Assembly: GCA_046329515.1 (NCBI GenBank)
Contig: JAXLUM010000002.1
Span: 992,001 to 1,056,000, forward strand
Length of the DNA: 64,000 nt
Direction of reading: 5' to 3'
Source of the DNA: Bog-950 sp046329515
Lineage (GTDB): Bacteria; Bacteroidota; Bacteroidia; Chitinophagales; LD1
In this document: piece after piece, positions 1 to 8,111 of the stretch
Layout of the letters: the number at the start of each line of letters is the position of its first letter
How positions within the stretch are numbered: the stretch's first letter is position 1
The notes under the pieces: generated by a model
Database searches by the model: none
What the model was told of the DNA's origin: nothing
What the model saw: only the letters and a program-made list of their open reading frames with translations
Program-made: the position numbers and the translations under genes

Positions 1-201
1 ATCTACACCGCGGGCTTTCAGCAGCTCCAGCTCCTTCATATCAAAGTCATCACCAATAACCGATACAATGTTTACCTTCTTGCTGAAGTAACTGGCACTC
101 CATGCAATGTAAGTAGCTGCTCCGCCTACAATTTTATCAGTTTTACCAAAGGGGGTTTCAATAGCATCAAAGGCAACGGTGCCTACAGTAAGTAACGACA
201 T
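1..201 (-). CDS. PfkB-family carbohydrate/nucleoside kinase, N-terminal part (cut by window edge)
   Basis: The first 67 codons of a gene that runs off the left edge. The frame opens with ATG at 199-201 and reads MSLLTVGTVAFDAIETPFG, followed by GGAATYIAW around residues 26-34 and VSVIGDDFD around 47-54. The short N-terminal strand with a G-x-V-A-x-D pattern, the GGA/GGN-type substrate loop and the V-x-x-I-G-D-D motif are the usual start of PfkB/ribokinase-fold sugar kinases, which phosphorylate sugars or nucleosides in the cytoplasm. The ATP-binding C-terminal DTxGAGD motif lies outside the window, so the substrate cannot be suggested. Confidence 0.75.
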   Translation of the reverse strand, partial: MSLLTVGTVAFDAIETPFGKTDKIVGGAATYIAWSASYFSKKVNIVSVIGDDFDMKELELLKARGVD

Positions 202-325
202 ACGAATGGGTAGTTTTAAACCGGCGCAAATATCATAAAAAACAACACAGTTGTATTGCCTTTATCAACGCACCCAATAAGGTATTAACCTACTGCATTT
301 CCCCAAACGCACACTTACCATTAAC

Positions 326-538
326 CTAGCGTACCAAGCCCGGCTTGCGTGCTATTTCATCAAACAGGCCAAACTGCTCCTTACGTACCCCTGCAAAACG
401 TTGTTGCATATCCTTAAGCTCCCGCGCATCGGGGTTAGCCTGCACCTGCCGCAGGTAGCGTTCAATAATATCATCAGCTTCGGTTTCAAGCTCTAACAGG
501 CGTTTACCCGCCATACCATATTTATCATCAAGTATCAT
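326..538 (-). CDS. Small hypothetical protein, charged and helical
   Basis: A 70-residue protein with an ATG start at 538. It is rich in Glu, Asp, Arg and Leu (for example LLELETEADDIIERYL), predicts as mostly alpha-helical, and has no signal peptide or membrane segment. It sits between the kinase start and the HxlR regulator, all on the minus strand, but with gaps of 124 and about 178 bases, so co-transcription is uncertain. I do not recognise the family. The amphipathic composition looks like a real protein rather than a chance frame, but the short length keeps confidence moderate. Confidence 0.5.
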   Translation of the reverse strand: MILDDKYGMAGKRLLELETEADDIIERYLRQVQANPDARELKDMQQRFAGVRKEQFGLFDEIARKPGLVR

Positions 539-647
539 AAAAACTAAACGGGCCCTTTAAAACCTTTAGTGTGCCTGTTAGCCACTCTTAACAGCGCGTT
601 AAATTACAGATAGATGATTTAGAGGGTATTGGGTTCAGCCTCATCAT

Positions 648-705
648 TCCTGGCTTGCCCGACGCTTCGGGACGGAATCTTAATTCAGATGCTGAATCGG
701 TGACG
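648..705. repeat. REP-like double palindrome
   Basis: The non-coding stretch holds two inverted repeats in a row: CCCGA (658-662)/TCGGG (667-671) with a 4-base loop, and ATTCAG (683-688)/CTGAAT (692-697) with a 3-base loop, set in a CATTCCTGGC...GGAATCTT context. Two short hairpins in such a context resemble the dispersed extragenic palindromes found in many bacterial genomes. It lies just after the HxlR stop codon and could also act as a weak terminator. Whether it is repeated elsewhere cannot be seen here. Confidence 0.45.
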
Positions 706-715
706 CTACTTACTT

Positions 716-1084
716 TTACCGCATAGCCTGCATTATGCGCTTGCGGTGTTTGTGGCCCCAATCGTATAGCGCAAAAACAACTGTATCGAGGCTCGTGGCG
801 TATTCGGTTAACTCGTATTCTACCGTTACGGGGGTGGAATCATAAACGGTGCGCCTAACCAGTTGGTTCATCTCCATTTCTTTCAGCTCCTTGCTAAGCA
901 TGCGGGCTGTTATGCCTGTTACTTCGCGCTGCAGTTCCTTAAAGCGTTTGTTGTTATGGCGCAGGGCCACAATAATGGGCAGCTTCCATTTGCCACTTAA
1001 TACATACAGGGCGTCCATTACGCTTTGCATATGCTGGTTGCATTCCTTTTTATCCTTTGGGGCAGTGGCTGTTGATGGGCACAT
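716..1084 (-). CDS. HxlR-family winged-helix transcriptional regulator
   Basis: A 122-residue cytoplasmic DNA-binding protein. The core is the HxlR winged helix: VLSGKWKLPIIVAL (about 28-41), the recognition region FKELQREVTGITARMLSKEL (about 48-67), and a wing ending in VEYELTEYA before a C-terminal dimer helix. A cysteine at residue 15, just ahead of the LSGKW motif, matches the position of the sensing cysteine in several redox-responsive HxlR regulators (family knowledge). It is divergent from a DoxX gene and the shared region carries repeats that look like operators, so it probably controls itself and DoxX. The inducer is unknown. Confidence 0.92.
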   Translation of the reverse strand: MCPSTATAPKDKKECNQHMQSVMDALYVLSGKWKLPIIVALRHNNKRFKELQREVTGITARMLSKELKEMEMNQLVRRTVYDSTPVTVEYELTEYATSLDTVVFALYDWGHKHRKRIMQAMR

Positions 1085-1097
1085 ATAAGCTGTTTGC

Positions 1098-1148
1098 TAT
1101 ACTAAAGTATACCGATATATAAAAGTATAGTAGTTACTAAAGTATACC
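1098..1148. promoter_or_regulatory. Probable HxlR operator region between the divergent HxlR and DoxX genes
   Basis: A palindrome TATACT-AA-AGTATA lies at 1098-1111, and the 13-base word ACTAAAGTATACC occurs twice, at 1101-1113 and 1136-1148, 35 bases apart. Between them is a further AGTATAG half-site. HxlR regulators bind as dimers to short AT-rich inverted repeats such as GTATAC-type half-sites, so these are the natural operator candidates. The right copy lies just upstream of the predicted DoxX -7 element. Confidence 0.6.
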
Positions 1149-1157
1149 AAAGGTAAA

Positions 1158-1165
1158 TAGGTTTG
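1158..1165 (+). promoter_or_regulatory. Predicted -7 element of the DoxX promoter
   Basis: TAGGTTTG matches the Bacteroidota -7 consensus TAnnTTTG. It lies 38 bases before the DoxX ATG. A clear TTTG at -33 is not visible, and that zone is occupied by the repeated ACTAAAGTATACC word, which fits an HxlR-controlled promoter. Confidence 0.45.
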
Positions 1166-1203
1166 CTGCCACAAACAAATTCTTCAACTAAAAAATTAAA
1201 CGT

Positions 1204-1560
1204 ATGAATATTGTATTATGGATTTTACAGGGCTTGCTGGGTGTAATGTTTACCATGGCCGGTGTATTTAAGGCCACATCACCTATTGAAAAGATGAGTG
1301 AAAAAATGCCTTGGGTAAAGGACTTTCCTGCAGCAGTTGTGCGGTTTATTGGTGTTACGCAGTTTTTGGCCGGGCTGGGATTAATACTGCCATGGTTAAC
1401 CGGCATTGCTCCAATACTTACGCCCCTGGCTGCTGCGGGTTTGTGTTTAACTATGGTATCGGCAGCGGTGTATCACCTGCGCAAAGGCGAAAGCAAAGAG
1501 GCTGTGGTTAACGTCGTGCTGTTTATGCTTGCCGCTGTTATTGTGTGGGGAAGATGGTAG
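1204..1560 (+). CDS. DoxX-like integral membrane protein
   Basis: A 118-residue protein with four hydrophobic segments (roughly residues 3-22, 45-65, 68-88 and 98-117). It has the DoxX-family look: an N-terminal GLLGVMFTMAGVFK helix, a polar loop ending MPWVKDFP, and FIGVTQFLAGLGLILP in the second helix. DoxX-like proteins are small inner-membrane proteins often linked to redox or electrophile stress; a precise reaction is not established. It is divergent from an HxlR regulator, a very common pairing, and is likely derepressed when that regulator senses its signal. Its own 3' gap of about 115 bases separates it from the next gene. Confidence 0.85.
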   Translation: MNIVLWILQGLLGVMFTMAGVFKATSPIEKMSEKMPWVKDFPAAVVRFIGVTQFLAGLGLILPWLTGIAPILTPLAAAGLCLTMVSAAVYHLRKGESKEAVVNVVLFMLAAVIVWGRW

Positions 1561-1675
1561 TGTTTAATTTCATCCCTAACCACATGAAGCCCCCAAGTCA
1601 GTAGCCTCGTCATTCGGGCCTGCATTCCTGGCCTTAACACCCCTCAATTTTACTTTTACTAAATTCGGTGCTGTT

Positions 1676-2950
1676 ATGGAGATTTTTGGTTTGGCTGTGG
1701 CCTTGTTGTTGGTGGCGTTTTTTGCAGGTATCGAAATAGCCTTTGTTTCGGCCAATAAACTGCGGGTGGAGTTATTGAAGGAGAAAGGCAGCAGCCGTGC
1801 ACGCATAATCAGCAACTTCAACAGCAACCCCGGCAAGTTTATAAGCAGTATGCTCATAGGCCTCAACATCTCGCTGGTGTTGTTCGGCAGCATTACCACC
1901 AACTACTTTGTGCAGCAAAACTTTTCTTTTCTGCCCAGTAGCGATCACGAGGTTAGCCTGCTTATTATTCAAACCCTGTTTACCACCATCATTATTCTAT
2001 TGTTTGGCGAGCTGGTGCCCAAAATACTTTTCCGCGTAAACAGCGATCAAACCCTGCTGTTGTTTAGCTACGTTATTCAGTTGTTCTATTGGGTGCTATC
2101 GCCCATAGCCGGGGTGTTCCACAACCTAGCACGCATGCTTATTAAGCTCATTACGCGTCGCGATATTAAGGAGGGAGGGCCATCGTTTACCAAAGAAGAC
2201 CTTGAATACCTGGTGAAGGAAACGGCCGTTAGTGATGAAGACGGGCATGACGAAAGCGACCACCTGAACAGCGAGATTTTTGAAAAGGCGCTTTACCTTA
2301 AAGATGTAAAGGTACGCAACTGCATGGTGCCCCGCCCCGAAATACAGGCCGTTGATGCCAGTGAGGATATTGAAACCCTGCGCAGGAAGTTTGTGGAAAG
2401 CAAGCTGAGCCGCATACTGGTATACAGCGAAAGCATAGATAAAATAACAGGCTATGTGCACCACTTTGATATGCTGAAAAGCCCAAAGCAGTTAAAGGAA
2501 GTAATACGCCCCCTACCTGTTATACCGGCCACTATGACTGCCCGCGACTTGCTGTTGCAGTTTATACGTGAGCGAAAAAACATTGCCTGGGTGGTAGATG
2601 AATACGGCGGCACTGCCGGCATTATTACGCTGGAAGATTTGATGGAGCAGATTTTTGGGGAGATACAGGATGAACACGACGAGGAAGAAATGGTGCAGAA
2701 GAAGGTGGATGATGGCGAGTTTATTTTCAGCGGACGTTTGGAGATTGACCACCTTAACCGCGAGTTTGAATTGGGCATACCCGAAGGCGATTATACTACC
2801 CTTAGCGGTTACATTATAAATCGTTTTGAAGACATACCTGAACCCGGTAAGCAGTTTGAAGAGGACGGTTTTATAATTAAGATACTGCGCGGTACCGAAA
2901 CCCGCATTGAGCTGGTAAACGTTAAGCTTAAAGAAGAAGAGGAAAAGTAA
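1676..2950 (+). CDS. CNNM/CorC-type membrane protein with CBS pair (hemolysin-like, GldE-like)
   Basis: A 424-residue inner-membrane protein. The N-terminal third is a DUF21/CNNM membrane domain (about 1-160) with FFAGIEIAFVSANKLRVELL and a conserved SSMLIGLNISLVLFGS segment. Then comes a CBS pair (about 215-325) beginning NCMVPRPEIQAVD and including WVVDEYGGTAGIITLEDLME, and a C-terminal CorC/HlyC domain (about 345-420). Families of this architecture act in divalent-cation (Mg/Co) transport or sensing; in gliding Bacteroidota a relative is called GldE. Length is typical. The ATG at 1676 starts right at the first membrane helix. The specific role here is not decided by sequence. Confidence 0.88.
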   Translation: MEIFGLAVALLLVAFFAGIEIAFVSANKLRVELLKEKGSSRARIISNFNSNPGKFISSMLIGLNISLVLFGSITTNYFVQQNFSFLPSSDHEVSLLIIQTLFTTIIILLFGELVPKILFRVNSDQTLLLFSYVIQLFYWVLSPIAGVFHNLARMLIKLITRRDIKEGGPSFTKEDLEYLVKETAVSDEDGHDESDHLNSEIFEKALYLKDVKVRNCMVPRPEIQAVDASEDIETLRRKFVESKLSRILVYSESIDKITGYVHHFDMLKSPKQLKEVIRPLPVIPATMTARDLLLQFIRERKNIAWVVDEYGGTAGIITLEDLMEQIFGEIQDEHDEEEMVQKKVDDGEFIFSGRLEIDHLNREFELGIPEGDYTTLSGYIINRFEDIPEPGKQFEEDGFIIKILRGTETRIELVNVKLKEEEEK

Positions 2951-2998
2951 CGCCTTACCTTTAGGGGTTTATAGTTTATATATTAAGGCGGAGGTTTA

Positions 2999-3006
2999 TA
3001 TATTTA
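2999..3006 (+). promoter_or_regulatory. Predicted -7 element, first T9SS repeat gene
   Basis: TATATTTA, one base off TAnnTTTG, lies 17 bases before the ATG inside GTTTATATATTT. The same word precedes the second paralog, so promoter and gene were probably copied together. The leader would be very short. Confidence 0.4.
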
Positions 3007-3022
3007 TAGCCAAACCGGCCCT

Positions 3023-4579
3023 ATGAAACAACTTTTGCTAACCCTTGTGGCGTTTTTAGTAACAGTTGCCGTTTATGCAGGCAACGATAGTAATGCAGCC
3101 CGCCAACATTTAATTGATGCCTTTGCCGCTAAACTGCCAAATACTAGTGATAAGCAACAGCGCATAGAGGCTTATGTCCGTTTTATAAATAGCGGCTTGC
3201 AGAACAGCAATAAAACCGAAGGTTTAGCGCAGCGCATTACGGGATACCGTTATGATGAAGTTATAGGCGGTAACTGGTCGCTTTACGATTCAGTAACACT
3301 TGCTTACAGCGGTAACCTTGGCTCCTCTTATCTCTTCAATAATTTATTTGATGTTAAAGTGGATTATGGCTGGGATAGCGCCAATGTGGTAAACCAATAC
3401 CGATATACCTATACACGCGATGGAAACGGATGGGCAACGGGGTATTTAACCGAAAAGTGGAATGTCGGGGCGTTTGAAAACTATCGGCGCAACCAGTATA
3501 CTTATAACACCGCGGGCAAAGTGCTTACCAACACCATACAGAGTTTGAATGCCGGCAGTTGGGAAAACACCGAGCGCTTTGTATATACCTATGATGCCAA
3601 TAACAACTGTTTAACGCAGGTTTATCAGCAATGGATAGTTGGTGCCTGGAAGGACAAAAACCGTTATACGTATGCATATAGCGGCAACAAAATTGTACAT
3701 AAGGTTTATGAAACAGACAATGGCTCGGGGCTTGAAAACTTAACGCATACTGATTATACCTTTGACGCCAACGGCGATAACACCGAAATACTATTGCAAA
3801 ACTGGGTTTCAGGCACCTGGGAAAACAGCCGCCTAAACCAAATAGTGTATGATGCTAACCATGCCTATACTCTTTACACCGAACAAGTATGGGTGGGCGG
3901 CGCATGGGAAGATGAGCACCGCTTTATGTTTACTTACAACGCAGATGGCTATGTTTTAGAAAAAACAGGGTATAACTGGAATGGGTCTACCTGGGCAGAG
4001 GAAGATCGCTATTTATATGCCTATGATGCCAACAACCATAATACTGAATTTACCTACCAAAGTTGGTTGGCGGGGGCATGGTCAAATGGCTACCGCTACC
4101 TTTTTACTTATGATGCATCCGGTAACCCAGATATAGATATATATCAGGTTTGGGTTACAGGTGCCTGGGAAAACAGTACCAGAACAAATTACGATTACAA
4201 TGCTTACGGAAACCTTGATTATCGCCTTGCAGAACAGGCAGATGGCAATGTCTGGGAAATTGCAAACCAGCAGTTTTATTATTACGAACTTTACAACGCA
4301 CCAAGCGCTATAGCTGAAGTAAAGAGTGTATTTGCTTTTAAGGCATACCCCAACCCGGCTAGTAATATTTTAAATATTGACTATACCTCACAAAACAACA
4401 GCGAAACAGTAGTGCGCATTTATGATTTAACAGGCCGCGAAGTAATGAGTGTTAAGCATGCAGCGGATATTGGTGATAACTACCTTAAGTTAGATGTTAG
4501 CTCTTTAAGCGCCGGTATGTATGTGTTTGAAGCCACACAAGGTACACAGCAAAGCCGTAGCCGTTTCAGCAAACAATAA
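3023..4579 (+). CDS. Secreted repeat protein with T9SS type A sorting domain (paralog 1 of 3)
   Basis: A 518-residue exported protein. It has a signal peptide ending near AVYAGN (residue 20), a conserved head with KQQRIEAYVRFINSG (45-58), about nine 29-residue repeats from residue 146 of the form W-x-x-G-x-W-E-N-x-x-R-x-x-Y-T-Y-D-A-x-x-N, and a C-terminal domain of about 80 residues starting AYPNPASNILNIDYTS and ending in a basic QSRSRFSKQ tail. The last part is a type A sorting signal recognised by the type IX secretion system, so the protein should reach the cell surface or medium. Repeats resemble YD/RHS-type units but lack an RHS core. Function unknown. Two closely related genes follow directly. 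Confidence 0.88.
   Translation: MKQLLLTLVAFLVTVAVYAGNDSNAARQHLIDAFAAKLPNTSDKQQRIEAYVRFINSGLQNSNKTEGLAQRITGYRYDEVIGGNWSLYDSVTLAYSGNLGSSYLFNNLFDVKVDYGWDSANVVNQYRYTYTRDGNGWATGYLTEKWNVGAFENYRRNQYTYNTAGKVLTNTIQSLNAGSWENTERFVYTYDANNNCLTQVYQQWIVGAWKDKNRYTYAYSGNKIVHKVYETDNGSGLENLTHTDYTFDANGDNTEILLQNWVSGTWENSRLNQIVYDANHAYTLYTEQVWVGGAWEDEHRFMFTYNADGYVLEKTGYNWNGSTWAEEDRYLYAYDANNHNTEFTYQSWLAGAWSNGYRYLFTYDASGNPDIDIYQVWVTGAWENSTRTNYDYNAYGNLDYRLAEQADGNVWEIANQQFYYYELYNAPSAIAEVKSVFAFKAYPNPASNILNIDYTSQNNSETVVRIYDLTGREVMSVKHAADIGDNYLKLDVSSLSAGMYVFEATQGTQQSRSRFSKQ
3458..4286 (+). repeat. Degenerate 87-bp (29-codon) tandem repeats, paralog 1
   Basis: About nine coding repeats with consensus Trp-x-x-Gly-Ala-Trp-Glu-Asn ... 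Tyr-Thr-Tyr-Asp-Ala. They have diverged at DNA level and some units are one codon short or long. Confidence 0.7.
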
Positions 4580-4676
4580 TGCCCACCAAGAGAAATTACG
4601 TAGGGGCCTTAGAGTGCAGTTTTGTTAAATACGGGCTTATGGGTTTTAACAAATGAAGCCAATGAAGCGGCGTTTA

Positions 4677-4684
4677 TATATTTG
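4677..4684 (+). promoter_or_regulatory. Predicted -7 element, second T9SS repeat gene
   Basis: TATATTTG is a perfect match to TAnnTTTG, 18 bases before the ATG, within the shared word GTTTATATATTT. Confidence 0.5.
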
Positions 4685-4701
4685 TATTTAAATTAAGCGA
4701 C

Positions 4702-6333
4702 ATGAAAAAAGTTTTACTACCCATTACGGCACTGCTGTTAACCCTTACCGGTTATGCAGGCAATGGTGCCAATCAAACCTTAATTGACCGCTTTAAGGCA
4801 GAAGTAGCCAACCAGCCTGATAAGCAGCAACGCATAGAGGCCTTTACCCGTTTTATAAACAGCGGCGTACGCAGCAATAAAACAGATGTTAATGCACAGC
4901 GCATTATTGGTTACCACCGTGATAATTACCCAGGTGGCGCCTGGACCCTGACTGATTCTATTACCTTTACCTACACCGGTAATTATGGCGATGCTTACCT
5001 GTATAACAGCGCCTTTAGCGTTAAAAACGATTTAGGCTGGGATGGCACTAATGTTGTTAACCAATACCGTTACACCCGCACCCGCGATGGAAACGGATGG
5101 CAAACAGAAATTTTAACCGAAACCTGGAATGCAGGTGCCTTTGAAAATACTTCGCGGCAGCAAACCACTTACGATGCTGCGGGTAATGTACTTACCAGCA
5201 CTATTCAGCAATGGAATGCCGGTTCATGGGAAAACTACACCCGTTATGCCTTTACTTACGATGCTAACAATTACGAGTTAAGCAGCACGCACTATACCTG
5301 GAGTGGTAGCGCCTGGCAGGAAGATTACCGCTACCTGTATACCTACGATGCCGGTGGTAGAACATTAACTGAAACCTACCAGAACTGGACAGGCGGGGCC
5401 TGGCAAGATAACTACCGCTATACCTATACCTATGACGCCAATGGTAACAACCTTACCAGTTTGTATGAAAGCTTTAACGGCACCGCATTGGAAAATAACG
5501 GCCGCACTACTTACACGTATGACAGCAACGGCGATAATATAGCATCATTAAGCGAAAACTGGAATGCGGGTGCATGGGAAAACAGTTCGCGCACTACCAT
5601 GGTATACACCAACCACCAGCAAACGCTTTATACCGCTGAAGCCTGGAATGCGGGTGCATGGGAAAATGATTACCGCTACTCGTACACCTATAATGCAGCC
5701 GGTTATATTTTAACCAATACTTCGTATGATTGGGTAGGCGGAAGTTGGTTAGAGCAACAACGCTACACGCACACATATGACGCTAGTAACCGCGAAACAG
5801 AATATGCTATGCAGGGTTGGAATGGCAGCGCCTGGGAAAACAATTACCGCTACACTTATACCTATGATGCATCAGGCTACGCCGATGTTAATACCAACCA
5901 GCAATGGAATGCAGGTGCCTGGGAAAATGTCAGCAGGTCTGATTACGATTATAACAGCTATGGCAATCCTGATCATTACCTGAGCCAGCAATGGAATGCT
6001 GGCTCTTGGGAAAATTATGCACGCGAGTTTTATTACTACGAAATTTACAATGCCCCAAGTGGCATTGCTGAATTACAAAACGCTTTTGCCTTTGCAGCTT
6101 ACCCCAGCCCAACAAGCAATATTTTAAATATTGACTATACAAGCAAAAACAATAGCGAAACCGTAGTGCGCATTTATGACTTAACCGGTCGCGAAGTAAT
6201 AAGTATAAAGAACGCTTCGGATATTGGCGATAACTACCTCAAACTGGATGTTGGCGCCCTAAGCAGTGGCATGTATGTGGTTGAAGCCACGCAAGGCACA
6301 CAACAAAGCCGCAGCCGTTTCAGCAAACAATAA
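4702..6333 (+). CDS. Secreted repeat protein with T9SS type A sorting domain (paralog 2 of 3)
   Basis: A 543-residue exported protein built like its neighbours: signal peptide MKKVLLPITALLLTLTGYAG, head domain with KQQRIEAFTRFINSG (41-55), an array of about ten 29-residue repeats from residue 142 to about 447 (best units read WNAGAWENxxRYxYTYDA), and a sorting domain from AYPSPTSNILNIDYTS to QSRSRFSKQ. It is the most regular array of the three. The C-terminal 80 residues are almost the same as paralog 1, which points to recent duplication or gene conversion. Surface or secreted location is well supported by the signals; the binding partner or activity is unknown. A strong terminator follows. 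Confidence 0.88.
   Translation: MKKVLLPITALLLTLTGYAGNGANQTLIDRFKAEVANQPDKQQRIEAFTRFINSGVRSNKTDVNAQRIIGYHRDNYPGGAWTLTDSITFTYTGNYGDAYLYNSAFSVKNDLGWDGTNVVNQYRYTRTRDGNGWQTEILTETWNAGAFENTSRQQTTYDAAGNVLTSTIQQWNAGSWENYTRYAFTYDANNYELSSTHYTWSGSAWQEDYRYLYTYDAGGRTLTETYQNWTGGAWQDNYRYTYTYDANGNNLTSLYESFNGTALENNGRTTYTYDSNGDNIASLSENWNAGAWENSSRTTMVYTNHQQTLYTAEAWNAGAWENDYRYSYTYNAAGYILTNTSYDWVGGSWLEQQRYTHTYDASNRETEYAMQGWNGSAWENNYRYTYTYDASGYADVNTNQQWNAGAWENVSRSDYDYNSYGNPDHYLSQQWNAGSWENYAREFYYYEIYNAPSGIAELQNAFAFAAYPSPTSNILNIDYTSKNNSETVVRIYDLTGREVISIKNASDIGDNYLKLDVGALSSGMYVVEATQGTQQSRSRFSKQ
5125..6042 (+). repeat. 29-codon tandem repeats, paralog 2
   Basis: Ten full units plus a partial one. Nearly every unit begins with Trp and is exactly 29 codons; one unit (about 5560-5643) is 28. 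Confidence 0.75.
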
Positions 6334-6348
6334 TTTGTATCAAAAAAT

Positions 6349-6376
6349 AAAAAAGGGGGCCCAGGCCCCCTTTTTT
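6349..6376 (+). terminator. Rho-independent terminator after paralog 2
   Basis: A-tract, then GGGGGCC (6355-6361) pairing with GGCCCCC (6364-6370) around a tiny loop, followed by T6. Confidence 0.85.
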
Positions 6377-6413
6377 ATTGGCTAATTATGGCATACAATA
6401 CATGTATACTTTC

Positions 6414-6421
6414 TATATTTG
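6414..6421 (+). promoter_or_regulatory. Predicted -7 element, third T9SS repeat gene
   Basis: TATATTTG, perfect TAnnTTTG, 19 bases before the ATG at 6440. It overlaps the upstream in-frame ATG at 6419, which argues against that ATG as the start. Confidence 0.5.
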
Positions 6422-6439
6422 TATTACAATAACAAGTAC

Positions 6440-8086
6440 ATGATAAAACTTATACTACCCATGGCAGCACTTTTAGTAACAGTTGCTGCTTATGCAGGCA
6501 ATGGCGAAAAACAGGCCCGCCAGCACTTAATTGACCAGTTTGCCGCTAAGGTGGCTAACGCTGCTGATAAGCAACAGCGCATTGACGCTTTTACCCGCTT
6601 TATAAACAGCGGCCTTGAAAACAGTAACAAAACTGATGCAACAGATCAGCGCGTTATAGGCTACCGCCAAAACAACTTCGTAAGCGGTGCCTGGGAGCTT
6701 AACGATTCATTAACCTTTACGTATAGCGGTAACCGTGGTGACACCTATATTTATAATGAAGAGTTTGATGCCAAGCTGGATTACGGTTGGGATGGCTCGG
6801 CTATAGTAAACCAGGACCGTTACACCAAAACCCGCGATGTAAACGGCTTGGCTACAGACTACCTAACCGAACAATGGAACGCAGGTGCTTTTGAAAACGT
6901 ACAGCGGTACCAATACACCTATAACGGTGCAGGTAAAATGCTTACCGCTACATTACAAAACTGGAATGCGGGAAGTTGGGATAATAGTGTTCGCTTTGCG
7001 TATTCCTATGATGCAAACAACAACATGCTAACCTATACCCGTTACGATTGGACCGCAGGCGCCTGGGCGGAGAATTACCGCTACCTTTATACCTACGATG
7101 CCAATAATAGGAGATTAACGCAAACCTACCAGCAATGGAACAGCGGTGCCTGGAAGGATATGAGCCGCTATACCTACACCTACGATGCCGCTGGTCATCA
7201 ATTAACCGAGCTTCATGAGGTTGACAATGGTTCTGTGCTGGAAAACACATCGCGCAATACGTATACCTACGATGCCAATGGCGATAATACTATGTCACTG
7301 TTTGAAAACTGGAATGCCGGTGCCTGGGAAAACGCAAGCCGTAACACTATGGTGTATGATGGTAATCACCATTACTTAACGTTTACAACTGAGCAGTGGA
7401 GCGCCGGCGCCTGGGTAAACTTATACCGCTACTCGTATACATATAACAGTGCGGGGTCTATTTTAACCTTCATCCTCTACAATTGGGTTAGCGGTGCATG
7501 GGTTGAACAGAACCGTTATTTGTATACCTATGATGCGAATAACAAAACTACGGAATACATTGCGCAAAACTGGGTTTCGGGCGCATGGGAAAACAGCTAC
7601 CGTTATTTATATACTTATGACGCTGCCACCAACCCCGATTTGGAAACCTATCAAACCTGGGTTGCCGGTGCCTGGGAAAATTCGGACAGAGCAGATTACG
7701 ACTACAATTCTTACAACCACACGGATTACTACATCAACCAAAACTGGGCTTCAGGAGCATGGGAAAACACCCAGGAGAATTATTATTACTACGAACTTTA
7801 CAATGCCCCAAGCGGTATTGCCGAAGTAAAGAATGCATTTGCCTTTAATGCTTACCCCAGCCCAACAACCGGTGTTTTAAATATTGACTACACTTCAGCT
7901 AACAGCAATGAAACTGTGGTTCGTATTTATGACTTAGGCGGTAAGGAATTAATGAGCGTTAAGCGCACATCGGACATTGGCGACAACTACCTTAAGCTTG
8001 ATGTTAGCAGCCTTAGCAGCGGCATGTATGTAGTTGAAGCCACACAAGGCACACAACAAAGCCGCAGCCGTTTTGCTAAACAATAA
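6440..8086 (+). CDS. Secreted repeat protein with T9SS type A sorting domain (paralog 3 of 3)
   Basis: A 548-residue exported protein. I place the start at ATG 6440 because the resulting N-terminus (MIKLILPMAALLVTVAAYAG) lines up with the signal peptides of the two paralogs, and the earlier in-frame ATG at 6419 lies inside the predicted -7 element. The head domain (KQQRIDAFTRFINSG), about ten 29-residue W-x-x-GAWEN/YTYDA repeats and the sorting domain (AYPSPTTGVLNIDYTS to QSRSRFAKQ) are as in the other two. A terminator follows, closing the three-gene family. The proteins should be exported by Sec and then by the T9SS. The role is unknown; adhesion or surface display is only a guess from architecture. 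Confidence 0.88.
   Translation: MIKLILPMAALLVTVAAYAGNGEKQARQHLIDQFAAKVANAADKQQRIDAFTRFINSGLENSNKTDATDQRVIGYRQNNFVSGAWELNDSLTFTYSGNRGDTYIYNEEFDAKLDYGWDGSAIVNQDRYTKTRDVNGLATDYLTEQWNAGAFENVQRYQYTYNGAGKMLTATLQNWNAGSWDNSVRFAYSYDANNNMLTYTRYDWTAGAWAENYRYLYTYDANNRRLTQTYQQWNSGAWKDMSRYTYTYDAAGHQLTELHEVDNGSVLENTSRNTYTYDANGDNTMSLFENWNAGAWENASRNTMVYDGNHHYLTFTTEQWSAGAWVNLYRYSYTYNSAGSILTFILYNWVSGAWVEQNRYLYTYDANNKTTEYIAQNWVSGAWENSYRYLYTYDAATNPDLETYQTWVAGAWENSDRADYDYNSYNHTDYYINQNWASGAWENTQENYYYYELYNAPSGIAEVKNAFAFNAYPSPTTGVLNIDYTSANSNETVVRIYDLGGKELMSVKRTSDIGDNYLKLDVSSLSSGMYVVEATQGTQQSRSRFAKQ
6875..7795 (+). repeat. 29-codon tandem repeats, paralog 3
   Basis: About ten units of the same consensus as in the two neighbouring genes; unit order and the atypical NGS-type unit in the middle are conserved with paralog 1. 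Confidence 0.7.
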
Positions 8087-8111
8087 CAGTAATACACTAT
8101 TAAGTTTTAGA

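Noticed and set aside
1576..1902. Minus-strand ORF opposite the CNNM gene start
   Set aside because: Shadow of the coding strand with no family signature.
6419..6439. Upstream ATG of the third T9SS gene
   Set aside because: It lies inside the predicted -7 element and adds residues not found in the two paralogs; ATG 6440 fits better.
3458..7795. Tandem repeats considered as CRISPR or as RHS/YD toxin genes
   Set aside because: The repeats are coding, in frame, degenerate and without spacers, and the proteins have signal peptides and T9SS sorting domains but no RHS core or toxin tip.
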